Notes: a model not told the origin generated them from the sequence alone. A stretch of DNA of 64,000 nucleotides from Bacillus gobiensis (GCF_001278705.1 NZ_CP012600.1:4533588-4597587), one strand, 5' to 3'. Shown: positions 19,594 through 29,852, counted from the stretch's first letter. Numbers and translations: made by a program.

Positions 19594-19997
19594 ACGTACT
19601 TTGCCAAAAAGTTGTGCACGGTGTGGTATCTAAGAAGGGGCGTTGGCGGCAGCTTATTTGATGTCTGACTCCTTTCATAAAAAGTCGAATTAATAAAAAA
19701 TATAATTTTATACAGAATCTAAAATAGCTAAGAAAAATTGCCTGGAACGATTAAGTGAATGAGGGCAGGATCACCCACAGAAAAAATCTGAAACCATGAA
19801 AGATGGCGTTTGTGAAGAAGAAAAAAAGAGATGACATGATGTAGAACAATTGATTCAGTCAGTGGCTGCTTTTGCAGGGGAGGGAAGCATAAAGGAATTA
19901 GGTAAGAAGAAACATTAAAATACCACATGCAACAATCTTATAAAAAAGTTGCTGCACGTGGTGTGTTTGGCCATCCTATAATTTAACTCAAGTAGTT
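19594..19997. other. gene-free stretch
   Basis: No supported gene in about 400 bases. A hairpin at 19921-19960 (CCACATGCAACAA against TTGCTGCACGTGG) lies before the leftward hxlR-like gene end and could help end its transcript. Confidence 0.4.
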
Positions 19998-20360
19998 CTA
20001 TTGTATAGATTCGTTTTTTTCCTCGATTTTCATGTTAGTTTCCATGTAGTTTTTACCCCATTGGTACATTGATTCGAGAATGGGCAGTAGGGTTTTTCCT
20101 TGTTCAGTCAGTGAGTATTCTACTTTAGGAGGTACAACGGGATAGACTTCACGATGAATAATAAGGTCTTCTTCTAATTCTCTCAATTGGTTTACAAGCA
20201 TTCTTTGAGTGATACTCGGTATGAGAGATTTTAGCTCGTTAAAGCGCTTTGTTCCCTCTTTGCCTAAATGCCATAAAATCAACATTTTCCATTTTCCACC
20301 AATAACAGCAAGTGTTAATTCCTTTTCACAGTTAAACGTCTTATTACAAAGATGCCCCAT
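19998..20360 (-). CDS. hxlR: HxlR-family transcriptional regulator
   Basis: Winged-helix regulator of 120 aa. The N-terminal block [19 protein letters not shown] contains Cys11, the conserved cysteine through which formaldehyde-sensing HxlR proteins act. [18 protein letters not shown] forms the wing and dimer helix. In B. subtilis HxlR activates hxlAB for formaldehyde fixation through ribulose monophosphate. Here it is divergent from zwf and gnd, enzymes that would complete an oxidising RuMP cycle. The hxlA and hxlB genes are not in the window. Formaldehyde is the expected by-product of the betaine demethylation genes to the left. Confidence 0.85.
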   Translation of the reverse strand: MGHLCNKTFNCEKELTLAVIGGKWKMLILWHLGKEGTKRFNELKSLIPSITQRMLVNQLRELEEDLIIHREVYPVVPPKVEYSLTEQGKTLLPILESMYQWGKNYMETNMKIEEKNESIQ

Positions 20361-20392
20361 TAGTTCCCCTCCCTATTTATTCATCTTAATCA

Positions 20393-20462
20393 AAGTATAC
20401 TTTTAGACACTATGTAAAAATAAAGTGTGTACTTACACATAATTATTATAAACAGTATACTT
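20393..20462. promoter_or_regulatory. candidate HxlR operator repeats
   Basis: AGTATACTT occurs at 20394-20402 and again at 20454-20462, exactly 60 bases apart. A partial copy (GTGTGTACTT) lies near 20425. They occupy the divergent promoter region between hxlR and zwf. Confidence 0.5.
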
Positions 20463-20501
20463 AGTTCTAACAAGAGGAAAAAAACATAGGAGGGAAATCG
20501 A

Positions 20502-22013
20502 GTGAATACTTCAACTATTCCAATTGATAAGAATGCTCTTGATGTCATAAAGACGATGGAATTGGATTCTATGACCTTTGTTTTGTTTGGGGCAACAGGG
20601 GATTTGGCTAAAAGGAAAATCTTTCCTGCTTTATATAATTTGTTTATTAATGACAAGATGCCTGATGCATTTTCGATTATAGGTTTAGGAAGAAGAGTAT
20701 GGTCTCACTATTCATTTCAAACCCATGTTGAACAATCAGTTAAAACATTCTCTAGGCGTTCAATCAACGATACTTCCAAAATGGAAAAGTTTCTTGATGC
20801 ATTTCGATATTGTTCCTTGGACGTAACAAAGAATGAAGATTATAAAAGTTTACTTGAAATTATTGAAAGACGCGAAGGGCAATTACATATCCCTGAAAAC
20901 CGCATGTTTTATTTATCGGTTGCACCGGAGTTTGTGGATGTCATTACCTCAAATATTAACGAAAGTGGGTTAAGCCCTAAAAAAGGATGGAAACGCCTCA
21001 TTATAGAAAAGCCATTTGGACATGATCTAAATTCAGCTTTAGAGCTAAACGAAAAATTAAGCCGGGCATTTGAAGAAGAGGAGATTTATCGCATAGACCA
21101 TTATCTTGGAAAGCCCATGATCCAAAACCTTAAGGTATTAGAATTTGCTAATCCTGTGCTTCAAGCGTTATGGAATAATCAGCACATTGCCAATGTGCAA
21201 ATTACGGCAAGTGAGACAGTTGGAGTAGAAGATAGAGCCGATTATTACGACCATGCAGGGGCCGTCCGAGATATGTTTCAAAACCATTTGCTACAGCTTC
21301 TAATGATGATCGCAATGCATCTCCCTAACAACATCAATGCCGAAGAGATTAGGAATGAGAAGAGAAAAATTATGGAGTTTCTTAGGCCTTTAGAGAAGGA
21401 AAGTGTCCTAACAAATGTTATACGCGGGCAATATTCCTCAGGCGAAATTGATGGCAAAGCGGTTGTTGGATATACAGAGGAGCCTGGAATTGGGGATTAT
21501 TCAACAAATGATACTTTCATTGCTGCTCGTTTATGGATTGATGATCGTTTTTGGAGCGGGGTCCCATTCTATATCCGTACAGGAAAAAGAATGAAGGAAA
21601 AATCAACACGCATCGTAATTGAATTCAAAAACGCATCGGAAGATATGTCTCAACAAAATGCAATAGCTCCTAACCTTCTAATCATCCAAATTAGTCCGCA
21701 CGAATGTGTTTCACTGCAATTAAATATGAAAAACTCATTAACGAATCAAATTGAGCCTATCACTGTAAATTTTTCAGCTAATTCTAATGATATGCCAGAG
21801 GCCTATGAACTTTTGTTGCTCGATGCTTTCCGCGGTGATTCAAGGTTCTTTGCACATTGGAAAGAAGTTGAACTATCGTGGGAATGGGTACAGCCGGTCC
21901 TCGAAGCATTTGGGGAAAATCTCCTTCCGCTTCATCCCTACCGTTCAGGCTCATTGGGTCCTGAAGCTTCACATCATTTATTGCAAGAGGATGGTTTTAT
22001 TTGGTGGGACTAA
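20502..22013 (+). CDS. zwf: glucose-6-phosphate 1-dehydrogenase
   Basis: Oxidises glucose-6-phosphate to 6-phosphogluconolactone with NADP. The coenzyme loop is GATGDLAKRKIFPALYNL at about 31-48; the substrate-binding signature is RIDHYLGKP and its catalytic neighbourhood is RADYYDHAGAVRDM. It has 503 residues, slightly longer than usual at the N-terminus. GTG start after AGGAGGGAAATCGA. Adjacent gnd and the HxlR-type regulator suggest a role in dissimilating formaldehyde carbon as CO2 and making NADPH, in addition to or in place of the housekeeping zwf. Confidence 0.95.
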   Translation: MNTSTIPIDKNALDVIKTMELDSMTFVLFGATGDLAKRKIFPALYNLFINDKMPDAFSIIGLGRRVWSHYSFQTHVEQSVKTFSRRSINDTSKMEKFLDAFRYCSLDVTKNEDYKSLLEIIERREGQLHIPENRMFYLSVAPEFVDVITSNINESGLSPKKGWKRLIIEKPFGHDLNSALELNEKLSRAFEEEEIYRIDHYLGKPMIQNLKVLEFANPVLQALWNNQHIANVQITASETVGVEDRADYYDHAGAVRDMFQNHLLQLLMMIAMHLPNNINAEEIRNEKRKIMEFLRPLEKESVLTNVIRGQYSSGEIDGKAVVGYTEEPGIGDYSTNDTFIAARLWIDDRFWSGVPFYIRTGKRMKEKSTRIVIEFKNASEDMSQQNAIAPNLLIIQISPHECVSLQLNMKNSLTNQIEPITVNFSANSNDMPEAYELLLLDAFRGDSRFFAHWKEVELSWEWVQPVLEAFGENLLPLHPYRSGSLGPEASHHLLQEDGFIWWD

Positions 22014-22150
22014 ATTCTTGGATGTGAAGGGCTGGATGTTAAAGGGCAAAAAGTTGTTTTACTGTTAACCATAGATAATTCCTAGAAAAAAGATGAATGA
22101 CAAAAAAGCCAAAAATCTTTTTATAAAACTACTTAAAGGAGACGTCAATA

Positions 22151-23052
22151 TGAAGGTCGGTTTAATCGGTTTAGGAAAAATGGGATTGAACATAGGTAAG
22201 AATTTAATTGATCTTAAGCATGAAGTCACGGCTTTTGATCTAAATCAACGGGCTGTAGAAGAAATGGAAAAGTACGGAGCTAAAGGTACTTCTAGTTTGT
22301 TAGAGCTTGTTCAATCATTAGAGCAGCCAAGAGTTCTTTGGTTAATGGTTCCCCATACAGTTGTTGATTCAGTGATTAATGAACTTACGCCATTATTAAA
22401 TAATGGGGACATCGTCATTGAAGCAGGGAATTCTCACTACAAGGAATCCATTAACCGGTACAATCGGTTAAAGCAATATGGTGTTAGCTTTATGGATGTT
22501 GGAACATCCGGCGGGATGGAAGGTGCCCGTAACGGAGCTTGTTACATGGTTGGTGGCGATCCTGAATCTTGGAATGTTGTAGAAACTATTTTCCGTGACA
22601 CTGCAATAGAAAACGGATATTTATATGCAGGAAAAGCAGGAAGCGGTCACTTTCTAAAAATGGTCCATAATGGGATTGAATATGGGATGATGGCTGCTAT
22701 TGGTGAAGGGTTTGATGTTTTAGAGAAAAGCGAATTTGATTATGACTACGAAAAAGTGGCAAGAGTATGGAACAATGGGTCAGTGATTCGTTCATGGCTC
22801 ATGGAGTTAACAGAGCGGGCCTTTTCTAAAGATGAAAAATTAGAAGAAATAAAAGGGATTATGCATTCTTCAGGTGAAGGGAAATGGACTGTTGAAACAG
22901 CTCTCGATCTACAAACAGCCACGCCTGTTATTGCTTTGTCCCTATTAATGCGTTACCGCTCTTTGGAAGTTGATACCTTTACAGGAAAAGTAGTAGCTGC
23001 TCTACGTAATGAATTCGGAGGACATGCTGTAGAAAAAGTGAGAATACGATAA
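22151..23052 (+). CDS. gnd: 6-phosphogluconate dehydrogenase, short NAD-type
   Basis: Decarboxylates 6-phosphogluconate to ribulose-5-phosphate. The 300-residue length marks the short form (YqeC-like) that generally prefers NAD, not the 470-residue housekeeping enzyme. Seen are the Rossmann loop GLIGLGKMGLNIG, the substrate block GTSGGMEGARNGACYMVGG, and KMVHNGIEYGMM with the catalytic Lys. AAAGGAGACGTCAAT precedes the ATG at 22151; the longer frame to 22093 lacks a site. It follows zwf by 137 bases. Confidence 0.92.
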
Positions 23053-23158
23053 ACGATTGTGACAATATTTGTTTTAAAAGATTGTTTAAGAAGAGAAGGT
23101 TTTCAGTAAGTAGTTACTGCTCACTATGGAAGGTAACGAACTCCAAGCATTCGATTAA

Positions 23159-23566
<408 letters not shown>

Positions 23567-23724
23567 GGACGAATAATTGAGCAGCCTAAGTTCCTGTAAC
23601 AAGGGGGATCAGGTTGTTTTTTTAGTTAATGTATAAGTATGGAAACTAAAAAGGTATATGTAGTGTAGACAAGTGAACAGACTTGTAAGAAAAATAAATA
23701 AAATATCCTAGCAGGGTTTAGTAT

Positions 23725-25077
23725 ATGTTTTGGAGTATTATGAGACTAAAGAATTATTTTTTCATTAATGCTCTAAAAGACTGGACTGATGCAATGATCG
23801 AGTCAATCGAACAGGTTTCCTACCATATTTTAGTCATGATCCTACCAATGGTTATTTACCATTTATTCATCAAAGAAGACAAACTTAATAGGAAGAAATT
23901 CATTTCTTTTTTGTTTGGAACATTGTTCATTTCTCTGTTTTTAACCATGACAAATCCAGTATTATTTTCTGATGGTTACCATTATGATTTTCGGGTTATT
24001 CCGATCATCATTGCTTTCTTGTATGACGGGGTGAAGCCAGGTGTAATGCTTGTGGGGCTCATGCTTATGTATCGTTATTGGTTTGGAGGGAATGGTTTTT
24101 ATGTTACGTTGGTTAATTATTTCATTGCAGCAGTGGCTCTTATTTTAATTAGCAGAAACTTTTCTTCTTATCCTTTGAGGAAAAAATTATATAGCATTAG
24201 TCTCTTTTTCTGGGGAATTGCGTTCACAAGAGCAATCAGCCTGCTATTGTTAAACGAGCTGGCACAACTGATTTCCATGATGCTTTTCTCCTTCCTGACT
24301 TATGTAACTCTCTTAATCCTTGTACTCATCATTGAAAATTTAGATATTCAAATCGTTTATAAAAAACAAATTATCGACTCAGAGAGACTGAATACGATCA
24401 GTCAGTTGGCAGCTTCGGTTGCCCATGAGGTAAGAAATCCGATGACATCTGTCAAAGGTTTTTTGCAATTGATGAAAACGAACGACAATTTAAATGAAAA
24501 GCAGATGAAGTATATTGCTATTTCTTTAGAAGAATTGAAAAGAACAGAGGGAGTCATTAACGATTATTTATCTTTAGCCAAACCAGGCAAAGAGGTGAAA
24601 GAAGAGATACAAATCTCCTTTGAAGTCCAATCGGCAATAGATATAATTACCTCCTATACTAATACTCATAATATTGCTATCTTTTCATCAATTGAGGAAG
24701 GACTGTTTATTAAAGGAAATAGAAGTGAATTGAAGCAGGCTCTATTAAATATTATGAAAAACGGGGTAGAGGCCATAGATTCAAATGGCACGTTAACGAT
24801 AAATACGTATAAAAAAAATAATAATGTGTGTATTGAAATTATTGATAACGGGATAGGCATGACAAAAAAACAAATCCAGAATCTCGGCACGCCATACTAT
24901 TCAACAAAAATCAAAGGAACCGGAGTCGGTTTAACTATCACTTACAATATTATTAAAGAAATGAACGGTACGATTTCAGTCACCAGCAAAAAGGATGTAG
25001 GAACCACTTTTTGTATCGAATTGCCTTTATTAATGATTAATGCAACTGCTGTTTATGACAAGGCCGAAGTATTATGA
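23725..25077 (+). CDS. membrane sensor histidine kinase, KinB-like
   Basis: 450 residues with about six hydrophobic segments in the first 210 (a 5TMR-LYT-type sensor), then a kinase core. The phosphorylated His is in AASVAHEVRNPMTSVKGFLQ; the N box is LLNIMKNGVEAI, followed by EIIDNGIGM and GTGVGLTITYNIIKEMNG. The architecture matches the sporulation kinases of Bacillus (KinB/KinD class), and no response regulator is adjacent, which also fits a phosphorelay kinase. The start is uncertain: 23725 has a weak site, and 23740 or 23794 are possible. Confidence 0.78.
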   Translation: MFWSIMRLKNYFFINALKDWTDAMIESIEQVSYHILVMILPMVIYHLFIKEDKLNRKKFISFLFGTLFISLFLTMTNPVLFSDGYHYDFRVIPIIIAFLYDGVKPGVMLVGLMLMYRYWFGGNGFYVTLVNYFIAAVALILISRNFSSYPLRKKLYSISLFFWGIAFTRAISLLLLNELAQLISMMLFSFLTYVTLLILVLIIENLDIQIVYKKQIIDSERLNTISQLAASVAHEVRNPMTSVKGFLQLMKTNDNLNEKQMKYIAISLEELKRTEGVINDYLSLAKPGKEVKEEIQISFEVQSAIDIITSYTNTHNIAIFSSIEEGLFIKGNRSELKQALLNIMKNGVEAIDSNGTLTINTYKKNNNVCIEIIDNGIGMTKKQIQNLGTPYYSTKIKGTGVGLTITYNIIKEMNGTISVTSKKDVGTTFCIELPLLMINATAVYDKAEVL

Positions 25078-25204
25078 GCTTTCGGAGCAGGAACTAAATC
25101 AAGCTCCTGCTTCAAAACCTGGCAGTACAGAAAACATGTGACTGACTCGGATATATCACTTTTTCTGTCCAGCTTTGTCGAACGGTGAAGATTCACTTTA
25201 TCGT

Positions 25205-25645
25205 TCAACCCTCTTCAGGCAGCATGTGACGAAATGGAACAGGTGATGAAATAATAATCGACGTATTCGGAATCCCGTAAGGAATCAACCGGTCGATAAG
25301 CAGTCCCATGGCACCGATTCCGCTGACAGCTGCTTTCATAAAATAAGATACCTCGCCAGTCACCCGGTGGCACTCTATGATTTCTTCCTGCTCTTGAATA
25401 AAGCTTTCAAATTTTTGCGGAGTTACCTGAAGCCCTGTGATCCGAATAATCATCAATGTATCCTTTCCCAGTTTTGCTGGAGAAATTCTTGCGCCAAAGC
25501 CTTCAATTACCCCGCTCTCTTGCAGCTTGGCTATTCGTTCTGAAATGCTCGGCCTGCTTAATGCCAATCGTTTGGAAAGCTCACTTATTGTAATCCGCCC
25601 ATCCTCCTGCAAAAGCTGCAGCAATTTCACGTCCAATTGATCCAC
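25205..25645 (-). CDS. Lrp/AsnC-family transcriptional regulator
   Basis: N-terminal helix-turn-helix (LLQEDGRITISELSKRLALS) and C-terminal ligand-binding RAM domain ending in SSPVPFRHMLP. I favour the GTG at 25645 (146 aa, the usual family size), because GAAGGG lies 9 bases upstream and VDQLDVKLLQ is the standard opening. An ATG at 25693 would add 16 residues. It is divergent from a YitT-type membrane gene. Its amino acid effector is not evident. Confidence 0.82.
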   Translation of the reverse strand: MDQLDVKLLQLLQEDGRITISELSKRLALSRPSISERIAKLQESGVIEGFGARISPAKLGKDTLMIIRITGLQVTPQKFESFIQEQEEIIECHRVTGEVSYFMKAAVSGIGAMGLLIDRLIPYGIPNTSIIISSPVPFRHMLPEEG

Positions 25646-25797
25646 AAAAATCATCCCTTCAAATTGAATGCTTATTTCAATTTTTTTCTTCATTTTAAAT
25701 GTTAGACATCCTAATTACCTTCACTATTCTATGTAAATCATCGTATCAAAAATGTACCATTAATAATATACAAAATGAGTAACAGGTGGTGGGATTG

Positions 25798-26415
25798 GTG
25801 AGAAAGCTTTCATATATAATATTGGGATGCATAATAACTGCTTTGGGAGTTATCATATTGAGACATTCTCATTTAATCACAGGCGGTACAGCAGGGCTCT
25901 CCCTAAATCTGTCCTACTTTTTTCACCTTCCGTTTGCCGTTATTTTCTTCGTTATTAATTTACCTTTTTATTTGTTTTCCATCATACAAATGGGCTGGCG
26001 ATTTACGTTAATGACTCTTTTTTCTGTATCCTTATTATCAGTGCTAACATGGTTCGACGCTTTTCTTCCGGGATTTACGATTCCGCTGCTTTTTGGCGCC
26101 ATAATAGGCGGGCTTTTCATCGGATTTGGACTCACTTTACTGTTTAAAAATGGGGCATCTCTTGGCGGGGCAAATATAATGGCATTATTTTTACAAAGAA
26201 AATACGGCTGGAATCCTGGCAAAGTTAACTTGATATTTGATATGGTTGTCGTTTGCAGTGGTATGTACACAGTAGGATTCAGCAATGGACTATCCTCGAT
26301 TCTATCGATCGTTACTACATCAATCGTCATTAGCTGTTATAAACATCAAATTTCCTCAGGAAATGTTCAAAGGAAACCTGCTATACAGCCTGGAGTGACT
26401 ACAATGCAGAACTAA
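25798..26415 (+). CDS. YitT-family membrane protein
   Basis: About 205 residues, five to six transmembrane segments, with the family block GGTAGLSLNLSYFFHLP near the start and FKNGASLGGANIMALFLQRK in the middle. It lacks the soluble C-terminal DUF2179 part of full-length YitT proteins and so resembles the short form. GTG at 25798 is preferred, with AGGTGG upstream; GTG at 25786 and TTG at 25795 are alternatives. The divergent Lrp regulator may control it, and an amino-acid-related export role is possible but not shown. Confidence 0.72.
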   Translation: MRKLSYIILGCIITALGVIILRHSHLITGGTAGLSLNLSYFFHLPFAVIFFVINLPFYLFSIIQMGWRFTLMTLFSVSLLSVLTWFDAFLPGFTIPLLFGAIIGGLFIGFGLTLLFKNGASLGGANIMALFLQRKYGWNPGKVNLIFDMVVVCSGMYTVGFSNGLSSILSIVTTSIVISCYKHQISSGNVQRKPAIQPGVTTMQN

Positions 26416-26447
26416 GAAAAAAGAACACCAAAAATCAGGGTGTTCTT
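26416..26447. terminator. hairpin after the YitT-like gene
   Basis: AAGAACACC / GGTGTTCTT with a 9-base loop. The A-run lies on its left side, so the best U-tail is for minus-strand transcripts; it may act in both directions. Confidence 0.55.
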
Positions 26448-26682
26448 AGGCCTGAGAGCAAGCAATATCTGGTTGCTGGACAAGCGTTTACACCATTCCC
26501 CCTCCATCAATTTCATTGTCTTTCGTAACCTTTTTTTCTTTTAATCTTTACACATTGAAGACATTGGTATTTGTAAAAAAATGTTAATATATCAGATTTT
26601 TGTTGAAAACGCTCGCTTTGTATTGTTAAAATTAGACATACCCATATTTCTTTTTTTTTGGAAAATGAATTCAAGGAGGAAT

Positions 26683-27639
26683 ATGTTAAAAAAGCTAAAT
26701 GTTAGTCTGTTTTTGGCCACCGTTTTCTTGCTAGTTTCATTGATTTTACCCCTTACATCTTTTGCTTCTACCACTGACACCGTACCGGTTTTTGATGATC
26801 GTGATCTCCCTGTATCGAGTGATGGGAAAGAAGTATCGAAAGAAAAAATGCAAGAATTTAAGAGAACAATGGGAGAGAAAAGTTCTTCCCCTCCTTTTGA
26901 AGGAACAGGAAAATTAAACCCTACTATGGATGAATCCTATGATGAAAACGAAAAACCAAACTCTCCTGAAGAAATCGACACAAACGTAGTTATCGGAACA
27001 GATAACAGAACAAGAGTCAATCCCACTACAACATATCCCAATAGAACAGTTACATTCCTTGATGTAAAGTACCCTAAAGCTCCTGGTTCTTATCGATGCA
27101 CAGGATTTTTTATAGACCCTGATACAGTCGCTACGGCCGGCCATTGTGTACATGACAAAAGTAAAGGCGGCTGGGCAACATCTATAACAGTTATTCCAGG
27201 CAAAACCGGCAGGAGTAATCCATTTAGCTATACTATGGGAACCACTTTTTACTCTGTAAAAGGCTGGACAGAAAACGAAAATTCTGACTATGACTATGGA
27301 GCGATCAAAGTTGCAAAAAGTTTAGGGAACACAGTTGGATGGTTAGGTTATAGTTGGCAATTGTCATCCCTTAATGGAACCGGAGTAATTCTTCAGGGAT
27401 ATCCAGTTGATAAACCTATGGGTACAATGTGGGAGCATTCTGGGAGCATACAGTGGTCTTTATCGAATCGGATTGGATATCATATTGATACGCATGGTGG
27501 TCAAAGTGGAGCCCCTGTATACAAGTCAACTAATCATGCAGTCGGGATTCATTCAGGGGGTTATTCATCCTATTACAACGTAGGCACTCGAATTACAGAG
27601 GCTAAGTTTGATAATTTAAGCTACTGGAAGGGGTTATAA
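26683..27639 (+). CDS. secreted V8-type glutamyl endopeptidase
   Basis: Extracellular serine protease made as a prepropeptide. A signal peptide (MLKKLNVSLFLATVF...TSFAS) is followed by a charged propeptide of about 80 residues. The mature part probably begins near VVIGTDNRTRV, as in B. licheniformis BlaSE. The triad is His in TAGHCVHD, Asp in DYDYGAIKV and Ser in GGQSGAPV. Total 318 aa from 26683. AAGGAGGA lies only 3 bases before that ATG; the alternative ATG at 26665 has a poor site. Its stop overlaps the next lipoprotein start (TAATG). Confidence 0.85.
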   Translation: MLKKLNVSLFLATVFLLVSLILPLTSFASTTDTVPVFDDRDLPVSSDGKEVSKEKMQEFKRTMGEKSSSPPFEGTGKLNPTMDESYDENEKPNSPEEIDTNVVIGTDNRTRVNPTTTYPNRTVTFLDVKYPKAPGSYRCTGFFIDPDTVATAGHCVHDKSKGGWATSITVIPGKTGRSNPFSYTMGTTFYSVKGWTENENSDYDYGAIKVAKSLGNTVGWLGYSWQLSSLNGTGVILQGYPVDKPMGTMWEHSGSIQWSLSNRIGYHIDTHGGQSGAPVYKSTNHAVGIHSGGYSSYYNVGTRITEAKFDNLSYWKGL

Positions 27640-27995
27640 TGTTAAAATTCATCTCGAATTGTCTACTCTTCACTTTGTTCTTTGTACTCATTTCTGCTTG
27701 CAGCAGTGCCAATAATAAAGAAGAGGAACAGCCCGTTATGGCAACAGTTACTATTAATGTGAGCGATAAAGACAATAAACCGCTAAAAAATATAAAAGTA
27801 ACAGAAGATTTGCATACCAGCAATGACATTGGGCATGAGATCGGTACTACTGATAAAGATGGAAACATTAAGTGGGAGACACAGACTGGGAAATATGATG
27901 TCATTCTATATGACGTAAAAGCTGGAAATGATTCTGAGCACACGATTAATATAACAGAAGATACCACAACAATTCATTTGGTTTATAAATCATAA
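27639..27995 (+). CDS. small lipoprotein with Ig-like/CarboxypepD-type fold
   Basis: 118 residues with lipoprotein signal and lipobox ISAC (Cys21), an acidic linker, then a beta-rich domain (ATVTINVSDKDNKPLKNIKV...KTGKY-like pattern) reminiscent of carboxypeptidase regulatory-like domains. It is translationally coupled to the V8-type protease, so it may assist, anchor or restrain it. I do not recognise a named family. Confidence 0.7.
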   Translation: MLKFISNCLLFTLFFVLISACSSANNKEEEQPVMATVTINVSDKDNKPLKNIKVTEDLHTSNDIGHEIGTTDKDGNIKWETQTGKYDVILYDVKAGNDSEHTINITEDTTTIHLVYKS

Positions 27996-28031
27996 ATTAG
28001 AAGAAAGGTCCTTTTTTAAAGAGAGGCCTTC

Positions 28032-28071
28032 AGCTTGTCGAGAAAGGGGTATTTTTCTCGACAAGCTTTTT
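28032..28071 (+). terminator. terminator after the lipoprotein gene
   Basis: Perfect 14-bp stem AGCTTGTCGAGAAA / TTTCTCGACAAGCT (loop of about 8 bases) and a T-run. Confidence 0.88.
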
Positions 28072-28082
28072 CTATGGGTTTC

Positions 28083-28235
28083 TTAATCGATGGAAATTTT
28101 AATGAACTTTTGAATCGATATGGATTGCCACGCTGCAGTTAGTAGAACCTGCTCACTTGCGTTCTTTAATCCCCCCGTAACCGGCAATAACGAAGCCCAT
28201 GCAGCTCTTTTGAGTCTGCGAAGCTTCGCGCCATT
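28083..28235 (-). pseudogene. possible decayed coding remnant, transposase-like tail
   Basis: One minus-strand frame of about 50 codons (KRAAWASLLPVTGGLKNASE followed by QVLLTAAWQSI) has the look of a transposase C-terminus, but no start or upstream half is visible. The rest of the gap to 28501 shows nothing I can name. Confidence 0.2.
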
Positions 28236-28501
28236 TTTTCTTTTCGAAATTTATAAAGCATTTTTACCTTTTCTTTATGAACTTCCCACACATGATATGT
28301 AATGACTTTCACTTTTATTTTTTAGATCTTATACATCGGGAAAGGAGGGAACAATTCTCGCAAATTTTTGAATTCGATATATATTTTCTATACCCTCTCG
28401 GGGCGAAGTTCGATAGGTTAGTTCTTGGTGGTTTGGACATACGTAAACATTTGGTGCTTCATTAAATTGAAATTTCCATTTGGGAATAGGACCTTTCGTG
28501 T

Positions 28502-29737
28502 TTAAGCTTTTTGCCACTCACTCAGCTTTTGGTCGCTTGGAAGCATAAAGGCAGCGGTGCCGAGGATAGGTAAAAGTGCAATCGATATCATCGTTGCTGT
28601 AAGACCGAATGTATCAATAATCAAGCCAAGGGCGACTGATCCGATGGCGCCCATCCCAAATGCAAGACCAACCGTCTGCCCCGACATCATGCCGATTTTT
28701 CCGGGAATCAACTCCTGTGCATAAACAACAGTGACAGAAAAGCTCGACATTAAGAATAGGCCAATAACGGCAATTAAAATATAAGCAAGAGCAGGTCCTG
28801 CAAAAGGAAGCGCCAATGCAAGCGGAACGGAGCTGGCTAAAGAAGCAATAATTACCGTGCGCTTGCCAAAACGATCTGCAAAAGGACCACCTAAAAAGGT
28901 TCCGACAGCTCCTGCAATTAAAAACAAAAATACATAACCTTGCGATTCGGGAATACTTAAGCCGTATTTTTCTATTGCATAGAACGCGTAAAAATTGGAA
29001 ATTGAGCTTATGTACCAAGAACGGGCGAAGATAATAAAAATAATGATAACAAGTGCAAATCGAATCGATTTTCTATTTGCACCGGAGCCTGCCTTGGTCT
29101 TCTTTATTTTCTTCGGTTCTTTTGAAATCGTGTCCAGCTTGAATGAATACCATTTGGCAATATACATTAGAAAGATGACAGCAAGAGCGGCGACTAAGGT
29201 GAAATATGCGGCTCCAAGCTGTCCGAATGGCACTAACACGAGTGCGGTTATTAACGGTGCCAGTGCCTGTCCTGTATTTCCGCCGACTTGATAAATGGAC
29301 TGCGCCAGTCCTCTCCGCGGACCGGCCGCCAAAAAAGCGACTCGGGAGCCTTCAGGATGAAAAACGGCAGAACCTATTCCGATGAAAACGACACAGAGCA
29401 ATATTGTTTCAAAGTTCGGGGCAAAAGCCAGGCCGAGGATGCCAAACATGCTGCTTGAAAGGCCTATCGGCAGAGCGTAAGGAACAGGCCGTTTATCCGT
29501 ATACCAGCCGATCAAAGGCTGCATGACAGACGAAATCATATTTAATGCAAAAGCAATAAAGCCCAGCTGGGTGAATGTCAGGTTCATTGAACGTTCTAGA
29601 ATAGGAAACATAGCTGGAATAACCGCTTGCAGCGAGTCATTTAATAAATGGCAGATCCCAATGACAAATAATACATAATATACTGTTTCTTGTTTTTTAA
29701 CGAGCGGTTGTTTTTTTAAAGGTGTCGATAAAGCCAT
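28502..29737 (-). CDS. yfnC: MFS efflux protein, fosmidomycin-resistance (Fsr/YfnC) type
   Basis: 411 residues, 12 transmembrane segments. The first helices (YVLFVIGICHLLNDSLQAVI), PLIGWYTDKRPVPY and IGSAVFHPEGSRVAF are typical of the fosmidomycin-resistance branch. Start at 29737 follows GGAAAGGACACATTC; a longer frame to 29779 lacks a site. B. subtilis has a similar gene, yfnC, near yfnA, which is found two genes away here. Natural substrate unknown. Confidence 0.82.
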   Translation of the reverse strand: MALSTPLKKQPLVKKQETVYYVLFVIGICHLLNDSLQAVIPAMFPILERSMNLTFTQLGFIAFALNMISSVMQPLIGWYTDKRPVPYALPIGLSSSMFGILGLAFAPNFETILLCVVFIGIGSAVFHPEGSRVAFLAAGPRRGLAQSIYQVGGNTGQALAPLITALVLVPFGQLGAAYFTLVAALAVIFLMYIAKWYSFKLDTISKEPKKIKKTKAGSGANRKSIRFALVIIIFIIFARSWYISSISNFYAFYAIEKYGLSIPESQGYVFLFLIAGAVGTFLGGPFADRFGKRTVIIASLASSVPLALALPFAGPALAYILIAVIGLFLMSSFSVTVVYAQELIPGKIGMMSGQTVGLAFGMGAIGSVALGLIIDTFGLTATMISIALLPILGTAAFMLPSDQKLSEWQKA

Positions 29738-29824
29738 GAATGTGTCCTTTCCAAATACATTTAGAGATACGAAATACATACTTAATTATTCATAAACTGA
29801 AACGAATTTACAATAGGTCAAAAG

Positions 29825-29852
29825 AAAAAACCTCGCTGTTTGATCAGCGAGG
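29825..29852 (-). terminator. terminator after the methyltransferase gene
   Basis: Stem CCTCGCTG / CAGCGAGG with six T on the minus strand, about 70 bases after the methyltransferase stop. Confidence 0.85.
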
